A DNA stretch of 64,000 nucleotides from JBFWRK01 sp050248955 (GCA_050248955.1 JBFWRK010000007.1:173550-237549); one strand, 5' to 3'; shown: positions 17,225-26,211, numbered from the stretch's first letter. Numbers and translations are program-made. The notes: generated by a model from the letters alone, not told the origin.

Positions 17225-18721
17225 CTACACGTCGAAGGTCGAACGCAGCTTCGCCTTCTCGACCTTGCCCATCGCGTTGCGCGGCAGCGCGTCGACGATG
17301 TGCACCCGCTTCGGTACCTTGAACCCGGCGAGCCGTTGTCGCGCCGCGGCCTTCAGCTCGTCCGCATCGAGTGAGGCGCCGGCGGTGGCGACCACGACGG
17401 CGACGACCGCCTCGCCGAAGTCGGCATCGCGTACGCCGATGACGGCACTCTCCTCGACGCCCTCCAGCGCGTCGATGACGTCCTCGATCTCCTTCGGGTA
17501 GACGTTCAACCCACCGGAGATGATCAGGTCCTTCGACCGGCCGACGAGGTGCAGGTAGCCGTCCTCGTCCACCATGCCGACATCGCCGGTCTTGAAGAAG
17601 CCGTCCGCAGTGAACTCGGTCGCCGTCAGCTCGGGCCTGCCCCAATAACCGGCGAACACGTTCGGGCCGCGCACCTCGACGCCGCCGACGTCTCCAGCGG
17701 GCAGCACCACAGCGCGCTCGGGGTTTGTGATCCGGATCTCCACGTCCGGCAAGGGCATGCCGACCGTCCCCGGCCGACGCTCGCCGTCGAGCGGGTTCGA
17801 CGTGATCATCGACGTCTCGGTCATGCCGTAGCGCTCGAGGATCGCATGGCCGGTGCGGGCGCGGAACTCGGCGTGCGTCGACGCGAGCAACGGTGCGGAG
17901 CCCGACACGAACAACCTCATGGAGCGGCACGCATCCCGCGTGAACCGGGCATCGGCGATAAGACGCGTGTAGTAGGTCGGCACCCCCATGAGCACGGTCG
18001 CGCCCGGCAGTTCGGCGATCACCGCGTCGGGCTCGAACCGGGGGAGGAAGATCATCCTCGTGCCGTTGGCGAGGACGCAGTTCGTCGCGACGAACAAGCC
18101 GTGGGTGTGGAAGACGGGCAGCGCGTGCAACAGCACGTCGTCGGCGCGGAAGCCCCAGATGCGATGCAGCGCGTCGGCGTTGGACGCGAGGTTGCGCTGC
18201 GTGAGCATCGCTCCCTTCGGTCGACCGGTGGTGCCACTCGTGTAGAGGATCGCGGCGAGGTCATCGGGCCCCACGACCGCATCGTCGAAGTCGCCCGGCT
18301 GCTCATCGGCCAGTGACGAGAGCGTCCCGAGGCCACCGGCGTCGAGCGTCGCCAGTCCGACGTTGCCGCTGCCGGTGCCGCTGCCATCGATGCGCTCCGG
18401 ATCGCGCACGACGAGCGACGGCGCAGCGTCGCCGACGAGGTAGCCGACCTCCTCGTCCGTGTAGGCCGGGTTCATCGGGAGGAACACGGCGCCGACGCGG
18501 ACGCAGGCGAGGTAGAGCAGCAGGAACGCAGCGGACTTCTCCGCCTGCACCGCGACCCGGTCACCGGCCTGCACACCGGAAGCGACGAGTGCGTGGGCGA
18601 GCTGCGCGGTCCGCCTGGCGACGTCGCCATAGCTGATCGGCGGCTCGCCCGGCCGATCGATGAACGTCGCCATCGGGTCGGGACGGTTGCGAGCGAACAG
18701 CTCGGGCAGGGTCACAGCCAC
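17225..18721 (-). CDS. AMP-forming acyl-CoA synthetase, malonyl-CoA synthetase-like
   Basis: A 498-residue ANL-superfamily ligase that activates a carboxylic acid as an acyl-adenylate and transfers it to CoA. It carries the P-loop-like YTSGTTGRPKG near residue 160, RYGMTETSMITSNPLDGERR (adenylate motif), GRSKDLIISGG (hinge) and the C-terminal lysine in RNAMGKVEKAK. The TSNPxDGxR segment and VLMGVPTYYTRL resemble MatB/ACSF3 malonyl-CoA synthetases more than long-chain FadD enzymes. Malonate as substrate is therefore likely but not shown. Confidence 0.85.
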   Translation of the reverse strand: MAVTLPELFARNRPDPMATFIDRPGEPPISYGDVARRTAQLAHALVASGVQAGDRVAVQAEKSAAFLLLYLACVRVGAVFLPMNPAYTDEEVGYLVGDAAPSLVVRDPERIDGSGTGSGNVGLATLDAGGLGTLSSLADEQPGDFDDAVVGPDDLAAILYTSGTTGRPKGAMLTQRNLASNADALHRIWGFRADDVLLHALPVFHTHGLFVATNCVLANGTRMIFLPRFEPDAVIAELPGATVLMGVPTYYTRLIADARFTRDACRSMRLFVSGSAPLLASTHAEFRARTGHAILERYGMTETSMITSNPLDGERRPGTVGMPLPDVEIRITNPERAVVLPAGDVGGVEVRGPNVFAGYWGRPELTATEFTADGFFKTGDVGMVDEDGYLHLVGRSKDLIISGGLNVYPKEIEDVIDALEGVEESAVIGVRDADFGEAVVAVVVATAGASLDADELKAAARQRLAGFKVPKRVHIVDALPRNAMGKVEKAKLRSTFDV

Positions 18722-18744
18722 GGTGCCTGCCTAGCAGGCGCGGC

Positions 18745-19374
18745 TCAGCCCAGCGCCGCCCCGTCGCGCAGGTACGCGACAACCTCGGCGGGGGCCGTCG
18801 CCGGTGAACCTGCGTCGTACGGCGGCTGCGGGTCGTACTCGATGCCGAGTTGGACCGTCTGGGCGACGACGTCGCCCCAGTGGCGGCCGACGAGCGTCAG
18901 CGCCATGTCGATCCCCGCCGAGACGCCGGCGCCGGTGACGATCCGGCCCTCGTCGACGACGCGCTCGGCGACCGGCAGCGCGCCGTAGTCGGCGAGGCGC
19001 TCGAGCGAGCTCCAGTGCGTCGTGGCCCGCAGCCCGTCGAGCAGGCCGGCACCGGCGAGCGCGAACGCTCCCGTGCAGACCGACGTCGTGTAGGTGGTGG
19101 TCGGGTGGACCCGGCGCAGCCAGTCCGTGAGCGCCGTGATCTCTGCGATCCGCGCCGCGCCGGGCCCGCCGGGCACGACGACGATGTCCGGCGAGGGGCA
19201 CTCGTCGAACGTCAGGTCGGGCACGATCACGGGGCGACCGACGTCGGCGGTGACGGGGTCGCGCGTCTCGGCGACGAATCGCGCCTCGACGCCGGGCACG
19301 TAGGCGAGCACGTTGAACGGTCCGATGATGTCGAGCGCGGTGAAACGGTCGTAGAGGACGAAGGCGATCTGCAC
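18745..19374 (-). CDS. DJ-1/PfpI family protein (isonitrile hydratase-like)
   Basis: A 209-residue single-domain protein. The nucleophile elbow reads TTSVCTGAFALAGAGLLDG, with the reactive Cys at about 100, followed by RATTHWSSLERL as in isonitrile hydratases and the sensor half of GlxA regulators. It has no DNA-binding domain. The gene lies just downstream of a GlxA-type regulator on the same strand, which probably controls it. A GAGGAG ribosome site precedes the start. Confidence 0.85.
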   Translation of the reverse strand: MQIAFVLYDRFTALDIIGPFNVLAYVPGVEARFVAETRDPVTADVGRPVIVPDLTFDECPSPDIVVVPGGPGAARIAEITALTDWLRRVHPTTTYTTSVCTGAFALAGAGLLDGLRATTHWSSLERLADYGALPVAERVVDEGRIVTGAGVSAGIDMALTLVGRHWGDVVAQTVQLGIEYDPQPPYDAGSPATAPAEVVAYLRDGAALG

Positions 19375-19421
19375 GGGGGTGCTCCTCGGTTCTGGTTCGT
19401 GTGGGGTTCATGGACGGGTGG

Positions 19422-20372
19422 TCAGGCGCTCCGGGCGCCGAAGCGCGATCGGTACTCGGTCGGCGTGATGTGCAGCTGCCGCTGAAACGCGCGATGGAGC
19501 GTCTCCGGCGTGCCGAAGCCGCAGCGGCCGGCGATCGCGGCGACGGTCAGCTCCGTGGCTTCGAGGTGCTGGCGGGCCACTTCGAGACGGAGCGCCTCGA
19601 CGACGTCGGCGGGGGTGGCGTCGAGCTCTGCCCGGAACAGCCGGGACAGCGAGCGCTCGCTCATCGCCGCCGCACGGGCGAGTGCGGGCACGGAGCAGTC
19701 CTCGTCGAGGTGCTCACGGATCCAGGCCAGCAGCTCACGCAGCACCGGCCGCCGAGCGCGCGCTTGGCCGGCGAGCGCAGCACTGAACTGGCTCTGGCCG
19801 CCCGGCCGTTGCAGGTACACCACGAGCTCACGGGCGATCCGTCGAGCCGCGGCCGCACCGAGGTCGTCCTCGACGAGCGCGAGCGCGAGGTCGATCCCGG
19901 CGGTGACACCGGCCGAGGTCCAGATCTCACCGTCGCGGACGAAGATCGCGTCGTCGTCCACGGCCACGTCGGGATACTGCCGCCGCAACGTCTCGCACCA
20001 CGCCCAGTGGGTCGTCGCCGAACGCCCGTCGAGCAGCCCGGCCTCGGCGAGGAGGAACGCGCCGGAGCACACCGACGTGACGCGACGGGCTCGGTCTGCC
20101 AAACGGCGCACGCCGGCCACCACGGTCGGATCAGCGAGCGCCGTCCGCGTGCCGTCACCGCCCGCGACGAGCAGCGTGTCGATCGGCCCGCGCACGCCGG
20201 CGAGCGCCCGCTCGGCGACGACGGCGACGCCGTTCGACGCCCGGACCGCTCCTGCGACGGGCGCCGCGAGCGTGACCCGGTACGCATCGCCGGCGGCATC
20301 GAAGACCTCGATCGGGCCGAACGCGTCGAGCGACTGGAACCCCTCGAAGACGACCACGACGACACGGCGCAC
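19422..20372 (-). CDS. GlxA-family transcriptional regulator (DJ-1/PfpI + AraC HTH)
   Basis: A 316-residue regulator with a DJ-1/PfpI-like ligand domain (about 1-185; SVCSGAFLLAEAGLLDG with Cys near 102) and a C-terminal AraC-type double HTH (about 215-316; AMSERSLSRLFRAELD and IAGRCGFGTPETLHRAF). It probably senses a small nitrogen or isonitrile compound and activates the PfpI gene downstream. A CATCCT hexamer lies 6 nt before the GTG start, in line with the leaderless pattern elsewhere. Confidence 0.88.
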   Translation of the reverse strand: MRRVVVVVFEGFQSLDAFGPIEVFDAAGDAYRVTLAAPVAGAVRASNGVAVVAERALAGVRGPIDTLLVAGGDGTRTALADPTVVAGVRRLADRARRVTSVCSGAFLLAEAGLLDGRSATTHWAWCETLRRQYPDVAVDDDAIFVRDGEIWTSAGVTAGIDLALALVEDDLGAAAARRIARELVVYLQRPGGQSQFSAALAGQARARRPVLRELLAWIREHLDEDCSVPALARAAAMSERSLSRLFRAELDATPADVVEALRLEVARQHLEATELTVAAIAGRCGFGTPETLHRAFQRQLHITPTEYRSRFGARSA

Positions 20373-20480
20373 GGTTCGAGGATGACGAACTGCGGCGCTG
20401 GCGGCAAGGTCAAGGTTATGACGATTTCGGCCAGCGGCGCGGTTGTGCCGTTGTGACCTCTCCAGTGCAGTGACGGGTGA

Positions 20481-21329
20481 TCAGCGGAAGGGCGAGGATC
20501 GGCGCGAGCGGAGGGAGTACTCGGGGCGCATGAGGCGGATCGCCACACCGAACATCGCCGCGAGGGCGCCGCCGATGACCATCACGATCGACTGGCGATC
20601 GAGGCTGGAGAAGAAGATGTCGAAGATGTCGCCGGTCGCCGCAGTCGCGAGCGGGTCGGTGATCCGATCCTCGACGACGCCGATCGCGGCGCGCAAGGCG
20701 ACGATGCACACGACGCCGAAGGCGGCGAACGTGATCCCGCCGATCAGGAGCCGGATCCAGCGAGCGGGACCGAGGACGAGCGACACGCCGGCCAGCACCG
20801 CGCCGACGCTGAGGAACATCGCTGCCGCCTCGTGGAAGCGCTCGGCGAGGCGCCACACGTCGGGCAGGTCCGAGCGGGTGAGGAGATCGAACGTCAGCAC
20901 GTCCGTCGCCGGGATTCGCCCTTCCAGCTCCGGCACCGCTTCGACGACGTTCTCGCGGATCTCGCGGCTGAGCGCCTCGAGGTGGAGCGCGATCTGCTCC
21001 GCATCGCCGTCGACGAGGGCCTGGTGGGCTTCGCGCACACCGTCGTTCACGAACGCGTGCACCCGGGTGTCCCCGACAACGTCACGGACGATCACCTCCA
21101 CCTGGGGGCGAAACGCCTCGTCGCCGACGTACACCATCACGTCGTCGGTGATCCGCGCGGTGAGCAAATCCTGCACCTCGGCGCTCGCGAGCACCTCGTC
21201 CGTCGTGCGAACGACGGTGGCAGTGTCGAAGAGGTGGCCGTCGGCCCACCACAGGACCGTCCCCATCGCGAGCAGGGCAGCGCCCACGACCATCAGCACG
21301 ACCGACGTCACGCGCTGCACGGATCTCAT
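20481..21329 (-). CDS. Integral membrane protein, unknown function
   Basis: About 282 residues. One N-terminal helix (VTSVVLMVVGAALLAMGTVLW) is followed by an extracytoplasmic helical domain (about 35-165) and three C-terminal helices. The layout resembles actinobacterial membrane proteins of unknown role, and no catalytic residues are recognisable. The frame is also open from a TTG at 21353 that overlaps the stop of the HD gene upstream; the ATG at 21329 is preferred. It is probably cotranscribed with the HD hydrolase. Confidence 0.7.
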   Translation of the reverse strand: MRSVQRVTSVVLMVVGAALLAMGTVLWWADGHLFDTATVVRTTDEVLASAEVQDLLTARITDDVMVYVGDEAFRPQVEVIVRDVVGDTRVHAFVNDGVREAHQALVDGDAEQIALHLEALSREIRENVVEAVPELEGRIPATDVLTFDLLTRSDLPDVWRLAERFHEAAAMFLSVGAVLAGVSLVLGPARWIRLLIGGITFAAFGVVCIVALRAAIGVVEDRITDPLATAATGDIFDIFFSSLDRQSIVMVIGGALAAMFGVAIRLMRPEYSLRSRRSSPFR

Positions 21330-21342
21330 CGAGCGCGGGCCA

Positions 21343-22089
21343 TCAGTCGGCAAGCAGACCGAGGGCGTGGGCCTCGTCGATGCGGTCCTGGGCGAACGCC
21401 CAGAGCACGGCCGAGCCGTCGCCGATCGGTGAGTTCCGGAGGCGGATCCGCTCGCGACTGATGCCGTGCTCGCGCCACGGCCCGCCCTCGTTGGCGTGGT
21501 TCAGCAGGAGCGGCTGCAGCCGGTCTACCGCGTTCGCGAACCTCGCCTCGGGAGACTCCCCCGCTTCGAAGTCGTCCCACAGCGAACGGAGCCACTCTCC
21601 CTGACCCTTCGGGAGCAGCGCGAAGAGCCGATCGGCGGCGGCCTCCTCGCGGGCAGCCTTCGTCTCGTAACCGGCATCGTCGTAGGCGAACGTGTCGCCG
21701 GCGTCGATCTCGACGAGATCGTGCAGGAGGAGCATCGTGATCGCCCGCCCGATGTCGAGCGGTTCGTCGGCGTGCTCGACGAGCACGAGCGCGAACAGTG
21801 CGAGATGCCACGAGTGCTCGGCGCTGTTCTCTCGGCGCGAGCCGCCGAGGATCTTGGTCATCCGCTCGATCTGCTTGAGGCGGTCGGCCTCGAGCAGGAA
21901 GGCGATCTGTCGTTCGAGGCGGGTGTCGGCGACGGGCTGGTCGAGCTCGCGGCGCTCGCCCTGCATCCCGCTCTCGGCCGCTCGGGCCTGTTCCCCGCTC
22001 TCGGCCGCTCGGGCCGGTTCCCCGCTCTCGGCCGCTCGGGCCGGTTCCCCGCTCTCGGCCGCTCGGGCCCCCTCGCTGCGCTCGGTCAT
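21343..22089 (-). CDS. HD-domain phosphohydrolase with N-terminal 9-residue repeats
   Basis: A 248-residue protein. Residues 1-50 are four tandem copies of ARAAESGEP-like nonapeptides. The rest is an HD domain of the YfbR/HDDC2 type (5'-deoxynucleotidase-like): a histidine in SAEHSWHLALFAL, the HD pair in LLLHDLVEIDAGD and a distal aspartate in NAVDRLQPLLL. The catalytic set looks complete. The start overlaps the stop of the small membrane protein upstream (ATGA). The repeat tail is not part of the known family and its role is unknown. Confidence 0.85.
   Translation of the reverse strand: MTERSEGARAAESGEPARAAESGEPARAAESGEQARAAESGMQGERRELDQPVADTRLERQIAFLLEADRLKQIERMTKILGGSRRENSAEHSWHLALFALVLVEHADEPLDIGRAITMLLLHDLVEIDAGDTFAYDDAGYETKAAREEAAADRLFALLPKGQGEWLRSLWDDFEAGESPEARFANAVDRLQPLLLNHANEGGPWREHGISRERIRLRNSPIGDGSAVLWAFAQDRIDEAHALGLLAD
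21967..22074 (-). repeat. 27-bp coding minisatellite (4 units)
   Basis: Four contiguous 27-bp units starting at 21967, 21994, 22021 and 22048 share CCCGCTCTCGGCCGCTCGGG as their core. Read on the minus strand they encode ARAAESGEP, a disordered N-terminal tail on the HD hydrolase. Confidence 0.9.
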
Positions 22090-22292
22090 CCCGACACGAG
22101 CGACGCGACCGCCCAGGCGAACGCGACGAATCCGATGCCGGCCATGACGAGGCTGCGCGCGACCGGTGCTCGCGCCAACTCGCCTTCACGGTGCTGCGCC
22201 GGCGGTCGGGCGACGGCGAGCACGTTGCCGACGCAGAGTGCGCCGCCCATCGCCATCACGAGGTACGCGAGCAGATCGTCACCGAGGAACAC
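22086..22292 (-). CDS. Small two-helix membrane protein
   Basis: A 68-residue peptide with two hydrophobic segments (LLAYLVMAMGGALCVGNVLA and VMAGIGFVAFAWAVASLV) separated by a basic, polar loop with ARPPAQHREGE. Similar short proteins with a GNxLAxxRPP centre occur widely in actinobacteria, from memory of the family; the function is unknown. It overlaps the HD gene by 4 nt. A TACGAT hexamer 8 nt before the GTG supports this start. Confidence 0.65.
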   Translation of the reverse strand: MFLGDDLLAYLVMAMGGALCVGNVLAVARPPAQHREGELARAPVARSLVMAGIGFVAFAWAVASLVSG

Positions 22293-22300
22293 GTGGATGG

Positions 22301-22306
22301 ATCGTA
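22301..22306 (-). promoter_or_regulatory. TACGAT -10 element, leaderless start
   Basis: On the minus strand TACGAT ends 8 nt before the GTG at 22292. It is the likely promoter of the small membrane protein-HD hydrolase operon. Confidence 0.4.
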
Positions 22307-22353
22307 CGACGCTCCGGGTCGCCCGCGCCCTTCAGGCGCGCGACACTTTGCCG

Positions 22354-22911
22354 ATGGGGTTCCACCACGTCGCTCTTGCCACGCGTGACACTGCCGCCAC
22401 CCACGACTTCTACACGCGGGTGATGGGATTCGAGCTCGTCAAGGTCGTCACCGCGCCGACTCCGGGTGAGCACGGCGGCTGGTCGAAGCACTTCTTCTAC
22501 GCGACCGGCTCGTCGGGTGACAACGGCATGATCGCCTTCTGGGAGATCCACGACGAGCAGATCGGCGACCAGTTCCCCGTCGACATCAACGCTGCCGCCG
22601 GACTGCCCTGGTGGGTCAACCACATCGCGTTCGACGCACCCTCCCAGGAGGAGCTCGATCGTCATCGCCAGCGTTGGCAGGAGTGCGGGTTCCGGGTGCT
22701 CGAGATCGACCACGAGTTTTGCGTGTCGATCTACATCCGCGATCCGAGCGGGAACATGGTCGAGTTCTGCCACTCGGTGCGCGACTTCACCGAAGTCGAG
22801 CGCACCCACGCCCACGACCTCCTGCGGGACGCTCACCCCGCACTGGAGAAGGACTTCTCCGCCAAGGTCTGGGAACCGATCGGGTCCCCGCTCGCCCCCG
22901 CCACCGCCTGA
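22354..22911 (+). CDS. VOC family protein (glyoxalase-like)
   Basis: A 185-residue VOC-fold protein: FHHVALATRDTAATHDFYTR at the start and VSIYIRDPSGNMVEFCHS near residue 130 are the two paired halves with metal-ligand positions (His, Glu). The size and FWEIHDEQ suggest a dioxygenase- or lactoylglutathione-lyase-like member; the substrate is unknown. The ATG at 22354 is preferred over an ATG at 22296, because the fold starts immediately and a GACACT hexamer ends 6 nt before it. Confidence 0.85.
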   Translation: MGFHHVALATRDTAATHDFYTRVMGFELVKVVTAPTPGEHGGWSKHFFYATGSSGDNGMIAFWEIHDEQIGDQFPVDINAAAGLPWWVNHIAFDAPSQEELDRHRQRWQECGFRVLEIDHEFCVSIYIRDPSGNMVEFCHSVRDFTEVERTHAHDLLRDAHPALEKDFSAKVWEPIGSPLAPATA

Positions 22912-23311
22912 CCGCCACCACGTCTCCCTGGGGTGACACGCGCTCCGTCGTTGCGCGTCACGGTCGGTGGCGCTGGAGCCCGCCAGCGTGCGCTGGTGCG
23001 ACCTCGTCAGCGGACGACGAGACGCGAGCCACGCCGTTTCTCTGCTCATCCGCGTCACCAGCCCCAATCTCTGATCGGGCGAGGTCGTCGGATGTCCGGA
23101 TCGGAGCGGAGAACCGGTCGCGAGTCGCCGGCGAGCAGAGAACCCGGCGAGCGCGGGACTGGACGGAGCGGCCGCGTCCCCATGTCATCCCTGCCCGGTG
23201 GCCACCGCGGCCATCACGACGTTCAGGCGACTGGCGTGCGATGTGCCCGGGTCTGGTCGCGGCAGCGGCGCGAAACGTGCGGCGGACCGGTCGATCCTGG
23301 CGCCTGGCGGG
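22912..23311. other. 400-bp intergenic region, no gene recognised
   Basis: This lies between convergent genes (VOC protein and dnaB). I found no RNA gene or convincing ORF. A short palindrome, CCAGCG-TG-CGCTGG, near 22984 could be a weak hairpin. Composition is as GC-rich as the flanks, and the stretch may be gene debris. Confidence 0.5.
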
Positions 23312-24673
23312 TCAGATGCCGCGGGCGGCGTTCTCGAAGCGCGTGTAGGCGCCGAGATAGACGAGGCGCCGCGTGCCGATCGGGCCGCTGCGGTGCTTGG
23401 CGATGATGATCTCGGCAGAGCCGCGATCTGCTGAGTCGGCGTTGTACACCTCGTCGCGGTAGACGAACATCACGACGTCGGCGTCCTGCTCGAGCGAACC
23501 CGACTCACGCAGGTCGGCGAGCATCGGCCGCTTGTCGGCCCGGGTCTCGAGGTTGCGGGAGAGCTGCGACAGCGCGAGCACCGGCACGGAGAGCTCGCGG
23601 GCGAGGATCTTCAACCCGCGGCTGATCTCGGAGATCTCCAACTGGCGGTTCTCGGCGCCGGTGCCCGACATCAGCTGGAGGTAGTCGACCACGATGAGGG
23701 CGAGACCCCCGTGGCGGGACTTGATCCGGCGCGCCTTGGCGCGGATCTCCATCACCGTCACGTTCGGGTTCTCGTCGATGAACAGCGGCACCTCGAGCCG
23801 TCCGAGCGCCGAGCCGATCTTCGACCAGTCGGCCTGGTCGAGCTTGCCGGTCCGCAGCTTCTGCGAATCCACTCGGGCCTCGGAGGCGAGGATGCGCTGC
23901 GCCAGCTCCTTGTGCCCCATCTCGAGCGAGAAGAAGAGCACCGGCTCCCCCGACGTCTTCGCGACGTGCGAGGCGATGCCGAGCGCGAGCGCCGTCTTGC
24001 CCATGCTCGGCCGGGCCCCGACGATCAGCAGCTGGGAGCCGTGCAGCCCGGTGAGCAGCTCGTCGAGGTCGGTGAAGCCGGTGGCGACACCGGTGACCGC
24101 CTCGCCCCGCGTGTAGACGAGTTCGAGGTCGTCCATCACCTCACGCAGGACGTCGTTGATCTGCGCCGTGGAGTCGGTGACCCGTTGCTCGGCCACCTCG
24201 AAGACCTTCGATTCCGCCTGGTCGAGTGCCTTGCTCACGTCGTCGGGCTCTTGGTACGCGAGCTCGGCGATGTCCGACGCGACCCCGATCAGGCGCCGCA
24301 GCAGCGCCGTGTCCTGGACGATCCGGGCATAGCGGCCGGCGTTGGAGATCGCCGGCGTCGCCGACTGCATCTCGAGCAGCGCGACGGATCCGCCGATCTC
24401 GTCGAGCAAGCCGGCCCGCCGCAGCTCGTCGGCCACGGTGACCGGGTCGACAGGCTGGCCCGTCGCCGCCAGCACGCGGATCGCCTCGTAGATGTGCTGG
24501 TGGGCGGGTTTGTAGAAGTCGCTGGCCTGGACGCCGAGCTCCGCGGCCGTCCCGACGGCGTCGCGCGAGAGCAGGAGCGCGCCGAGCAACGACTCCTCCG
24601 CATTGAGGTTGTGCGGCGGCACCCGTTGTGGGCGCGCGCCGGAAGGACGTTGGTTCCTCGCTGCGTCAGCCAT
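23312..24673 (-). CDS. dnaB: Replicative DNA helicase DnaB
   Basis: The 5'-3' ring helicase that unwinds DNA at the fork. The N-terminal domain (PPHNLNAEESLLGALLLS) and RecA-like motor are present, with Walker A GARPSMGKTALAL near residue 217, VDYLQLM (Walker B) and SQLSRNLETR. At 453 residues there is no intein, unlike many mycobacterial DnaBs. It is the last gene of the rpsF-ssb-rpsR-rplI-dnaB group, separated by about 170 bp. The DciA-type loader is encoded by the DUF721 gene at 50880. Confidence 0.96.
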   Translation of the reverse strand: MADAARNQRPSGARPQRVPPHNLNAEESLLGALLLSRDAVGTAAELGVQASDFYKPAHQHIYEAIRVLAATGQPVDPVTVADELRRAGLLDEIGGSVALLEMQSATPAISNAGRYARIVQDTALLRRLIGVASDIAELAYQEPDDVSKALDQAESKVFEVAEQRVTDSTAQINDVLREVMDDLELVYTRGEAVTGVATGFTDLDELLTGLHGSQLLIVGARPSMGKTALALGIASHVAKTSGEPVLFFSLEMGHKELAQRILASEARVDSQKLRTGKLDQADWSKIGSALGRLEVPLFIDENPNVTVMEIRAKARRIKSRHGGLALIVVDYLQLMSGTGAENRQLEISEISRGLKILARELSVPVLALSQLSRNLETRADKRPMLADLRESGSLEQDADVVMFVYRDEVYNADSADRGSAEIIIAKHRSGPIGTRRLVYLGAYTRFENAARGI

Positions 24674-24843
24674 GCCCGGTCACCATGCCTCACTCCGCCT
24701 GTGGGGAACTAGGGGTCCAACGCTGGGGATAAGCCTGTTGACAGGACCGGCTATCTGGGGACGACCATCGGTTCTTCGACGAGTTGCGTGGTGGATCATC
24801 ACCGAGCGTGGTCGATTGCCGTCGGTGAGGTGTCCCCCTCAAC

Positions 24844-25287
24844 TCACTTCGGGACGACCTCGACCGTGATCGGAAATTCGACCGCGCCGTGGAGCTTCGC
24901 GACGACCGTGTGCGTGCCGAGCGACTTGATCGGTTCGCTGTGCAGCTTGCGGCGCTCGATAGCGATGCCGGACTGGGCCTCGACGGCGGCGGCGATGTCG
25001 GACGTGGTGACGGACCCGTAGAGCCGCCCCTCGGTGCCGGCCTTCACCGGGATGGTGATGGTGCGGGCGACGAGCACCTTCGCGATCTCCTGCGCCGCGT
25101 CGCGGTCCTGCGCATCGCGCAGGTCGCGGGCCCGGCGCATGGACGCCGCCTGGTCGACGGCACCCGGCGTCGCCACGATCGCCAGGCTCCGCGGCAACAG
25201 GAAGTTGCGGGCATGGCCGTCCTTGACGTCGCAGATGTCGCCACGCTTGCCGAGACCGGTCACATCGGATCGGAGGATCACCTTCAT
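24844..25287 (-). CDS. rplI: 50S ribosomal protein L9
   Basis: A 147-residue large-subunit protein. The N-terminal rRNA-binding domain reads MKVILRSDVTGLGKRGDICD with DGHARNFLLPR, then a long central helix and a C-terminal domain with LYGSVTTSDIA. The length is standard. It begins 5 nt after rpsR within the rpsF operon. Confidence 0.96.
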   Translation of the reverse strand: MKVILRSDVTGLGKRGDICDVKDGHARNFLLPRSLAIVATPGAVDQAASMRRARDLRDAQDRDAAQEIAKVLVARTITIPVKAGTEGRLYGSVTTSDIAAAVEAQSGIAIERRKLHSEPIKSLGTHTVVAKLHGAVEFPITVEVVPK

Positions 25288-25292
25288 CGGGC

Positions 25293-25706
25293 TCAGTCCT
25301 CCCCGCCGACGGCGACCACGGCCTCGTCGACGGTCTCGGGCGTCTCGGTGGTGACGACCTCGACAGCGTTCGCCGCCTCGGCGGCGGCGACGGCCTCGGC
25401 GGCCGGCGACGGACGCGACGAGCGCTGCGTCGAGACCCGCTTGAGGTACGGCATCAACGCCATCTCCCGCGCGTTCTTGATCGCGGTGGCGATCTCGCGC
25501 TGTTGCTGGACGGTGTTGCCGCTCACGCGCCGCGACCGGATCTTGGAGCGATCCGACACGAACCGCTGGAGCAGGTTCACGTCCTTGTAGTCGACGTACT
25601 CCACCTTCTCGGCGGCGAGGACCGACACCTTCTTCTTCGGCTTGCGCCCGTTGTCCTTGCGACCCTCTTTGCTACGGGTGGGCCGTTGTGGCTTCTTGCT
25701 GCTCAT
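25293..25706 (-). CDS. rpsR: 30S ribosomal protein S18 with C-terminal extension
   Basis: The S18 core is clear: VEYVDYKDVNLLQRFVSD, then GNTVQQQREIATAIKNAREMALMPY. The protein has 137 residues, against about 75-85 for ordinary S18; the extra 45 C-terminal residues are rich in Ala, Glu and Val. There are no cysteines, so it is of the zinc-free (C-minus) type. In the ribosome it pairs with S6, which is encoded in the same operon. The tail is unusual and of unknown role. Confidence 0.94.
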   Translation of the reverse strand: MSSKKPQRPTRSKEGRKDNGRKPKKKVSVLAAEKVEYVDYKDVNLLQRFVSDRSKIRSRRVSGNTVQQQREIATAIKNAREMALMPYLKRVSTQRSSRPSPAAEAVAAAEAANAVEVVTTETPETVDEAVVAVGGED

Positions 25707-25724
25707 GTCTTCACTGCTCCCTGG

Positions 25725-26186
25725 TCAGAACGGTTCCTCGTCGCCGTAGCTGCTGCCGGAACCGGCGCTACGGCTGCCGCTGTCGCCACTGGCAGCAGCA
25801 CCCCGATCGGGGGTGCCGCCGTCAGCGGACTGGCGGCTCGTCTTTTCGACCTGCGCGGTTGCCCACCGCAGGCTGGGACCGACCTCGTCGGCCACGATGT
25901 CCACCGCAGTGCGCTTCTCACCCTCGCGGGTCTCGTACTCGCGCTGCTCGAGGCGGCCGGTGACGATCACGCGAGCGCCCTTGCCGAGCGACTGGGCGAC
26001 GTTCTCGCCGAGTTGCGCCCAGGCGGTGACGTTGAAGAACGACGTCTGCTCCTGCCACTCGTCGCGCACCTGGTACCGGCGGCTGACAGCGATGCCGAAG
26101 GTCGCCAGTGCCCGCCCGTTGTTCGTGAAGCGGAGCTCGGGGTCTCGAGTGATGTTGCCTACCAGCGTGACGAAGCTGTCAGCCAT
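25725..26186 (-). CDS. ssb: Single-stranded DNA-binding protein
   Basis: A 153-residue SSB. The OB-fold (VTLVGNITRDPELRFTNNG through VDIVADEVGPSLRWA) is followed by a glycine/serine-rich linker and the acidic tip GDEEPF that recruits partner proteins. The frame runs further upstream, but AAGGAGGGACCACC before the ATG at 26186 fixes the start. It lies between rpsF and rpsR in the usual order. Confidence 0.96.
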   Translation of the reverse strand: MADSFVTLVGNITRDPELRFTNNGRALATFGIAVSRRYQVRDEWQEQTSFFNVTAWAQLGENVAQSLGKGARVIVTGRLEQREYETREGEKRTAVDIVADEVGPSLRWATAQVEKTSRQSADGGTPDRGAAASGDSGSRSAGSGSSYGDEEPF

Positions 26187-26211
26187 GGTGGTCCCTCCTT
26201 GAACGGCGGCG

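Noticed and set aside
21967..22074. CRISPR-like array
   Set aside because: The 27-bp units are contiguous with no spacers, and they encode an in-frame peptide repeat.
22958..23188. 76-codon minus-strand ORF in the gap beside dnaB
   Set aside because: It has no ribosome site, no recognisable domain and an Arg/Ser-rich composition typical of random frames.
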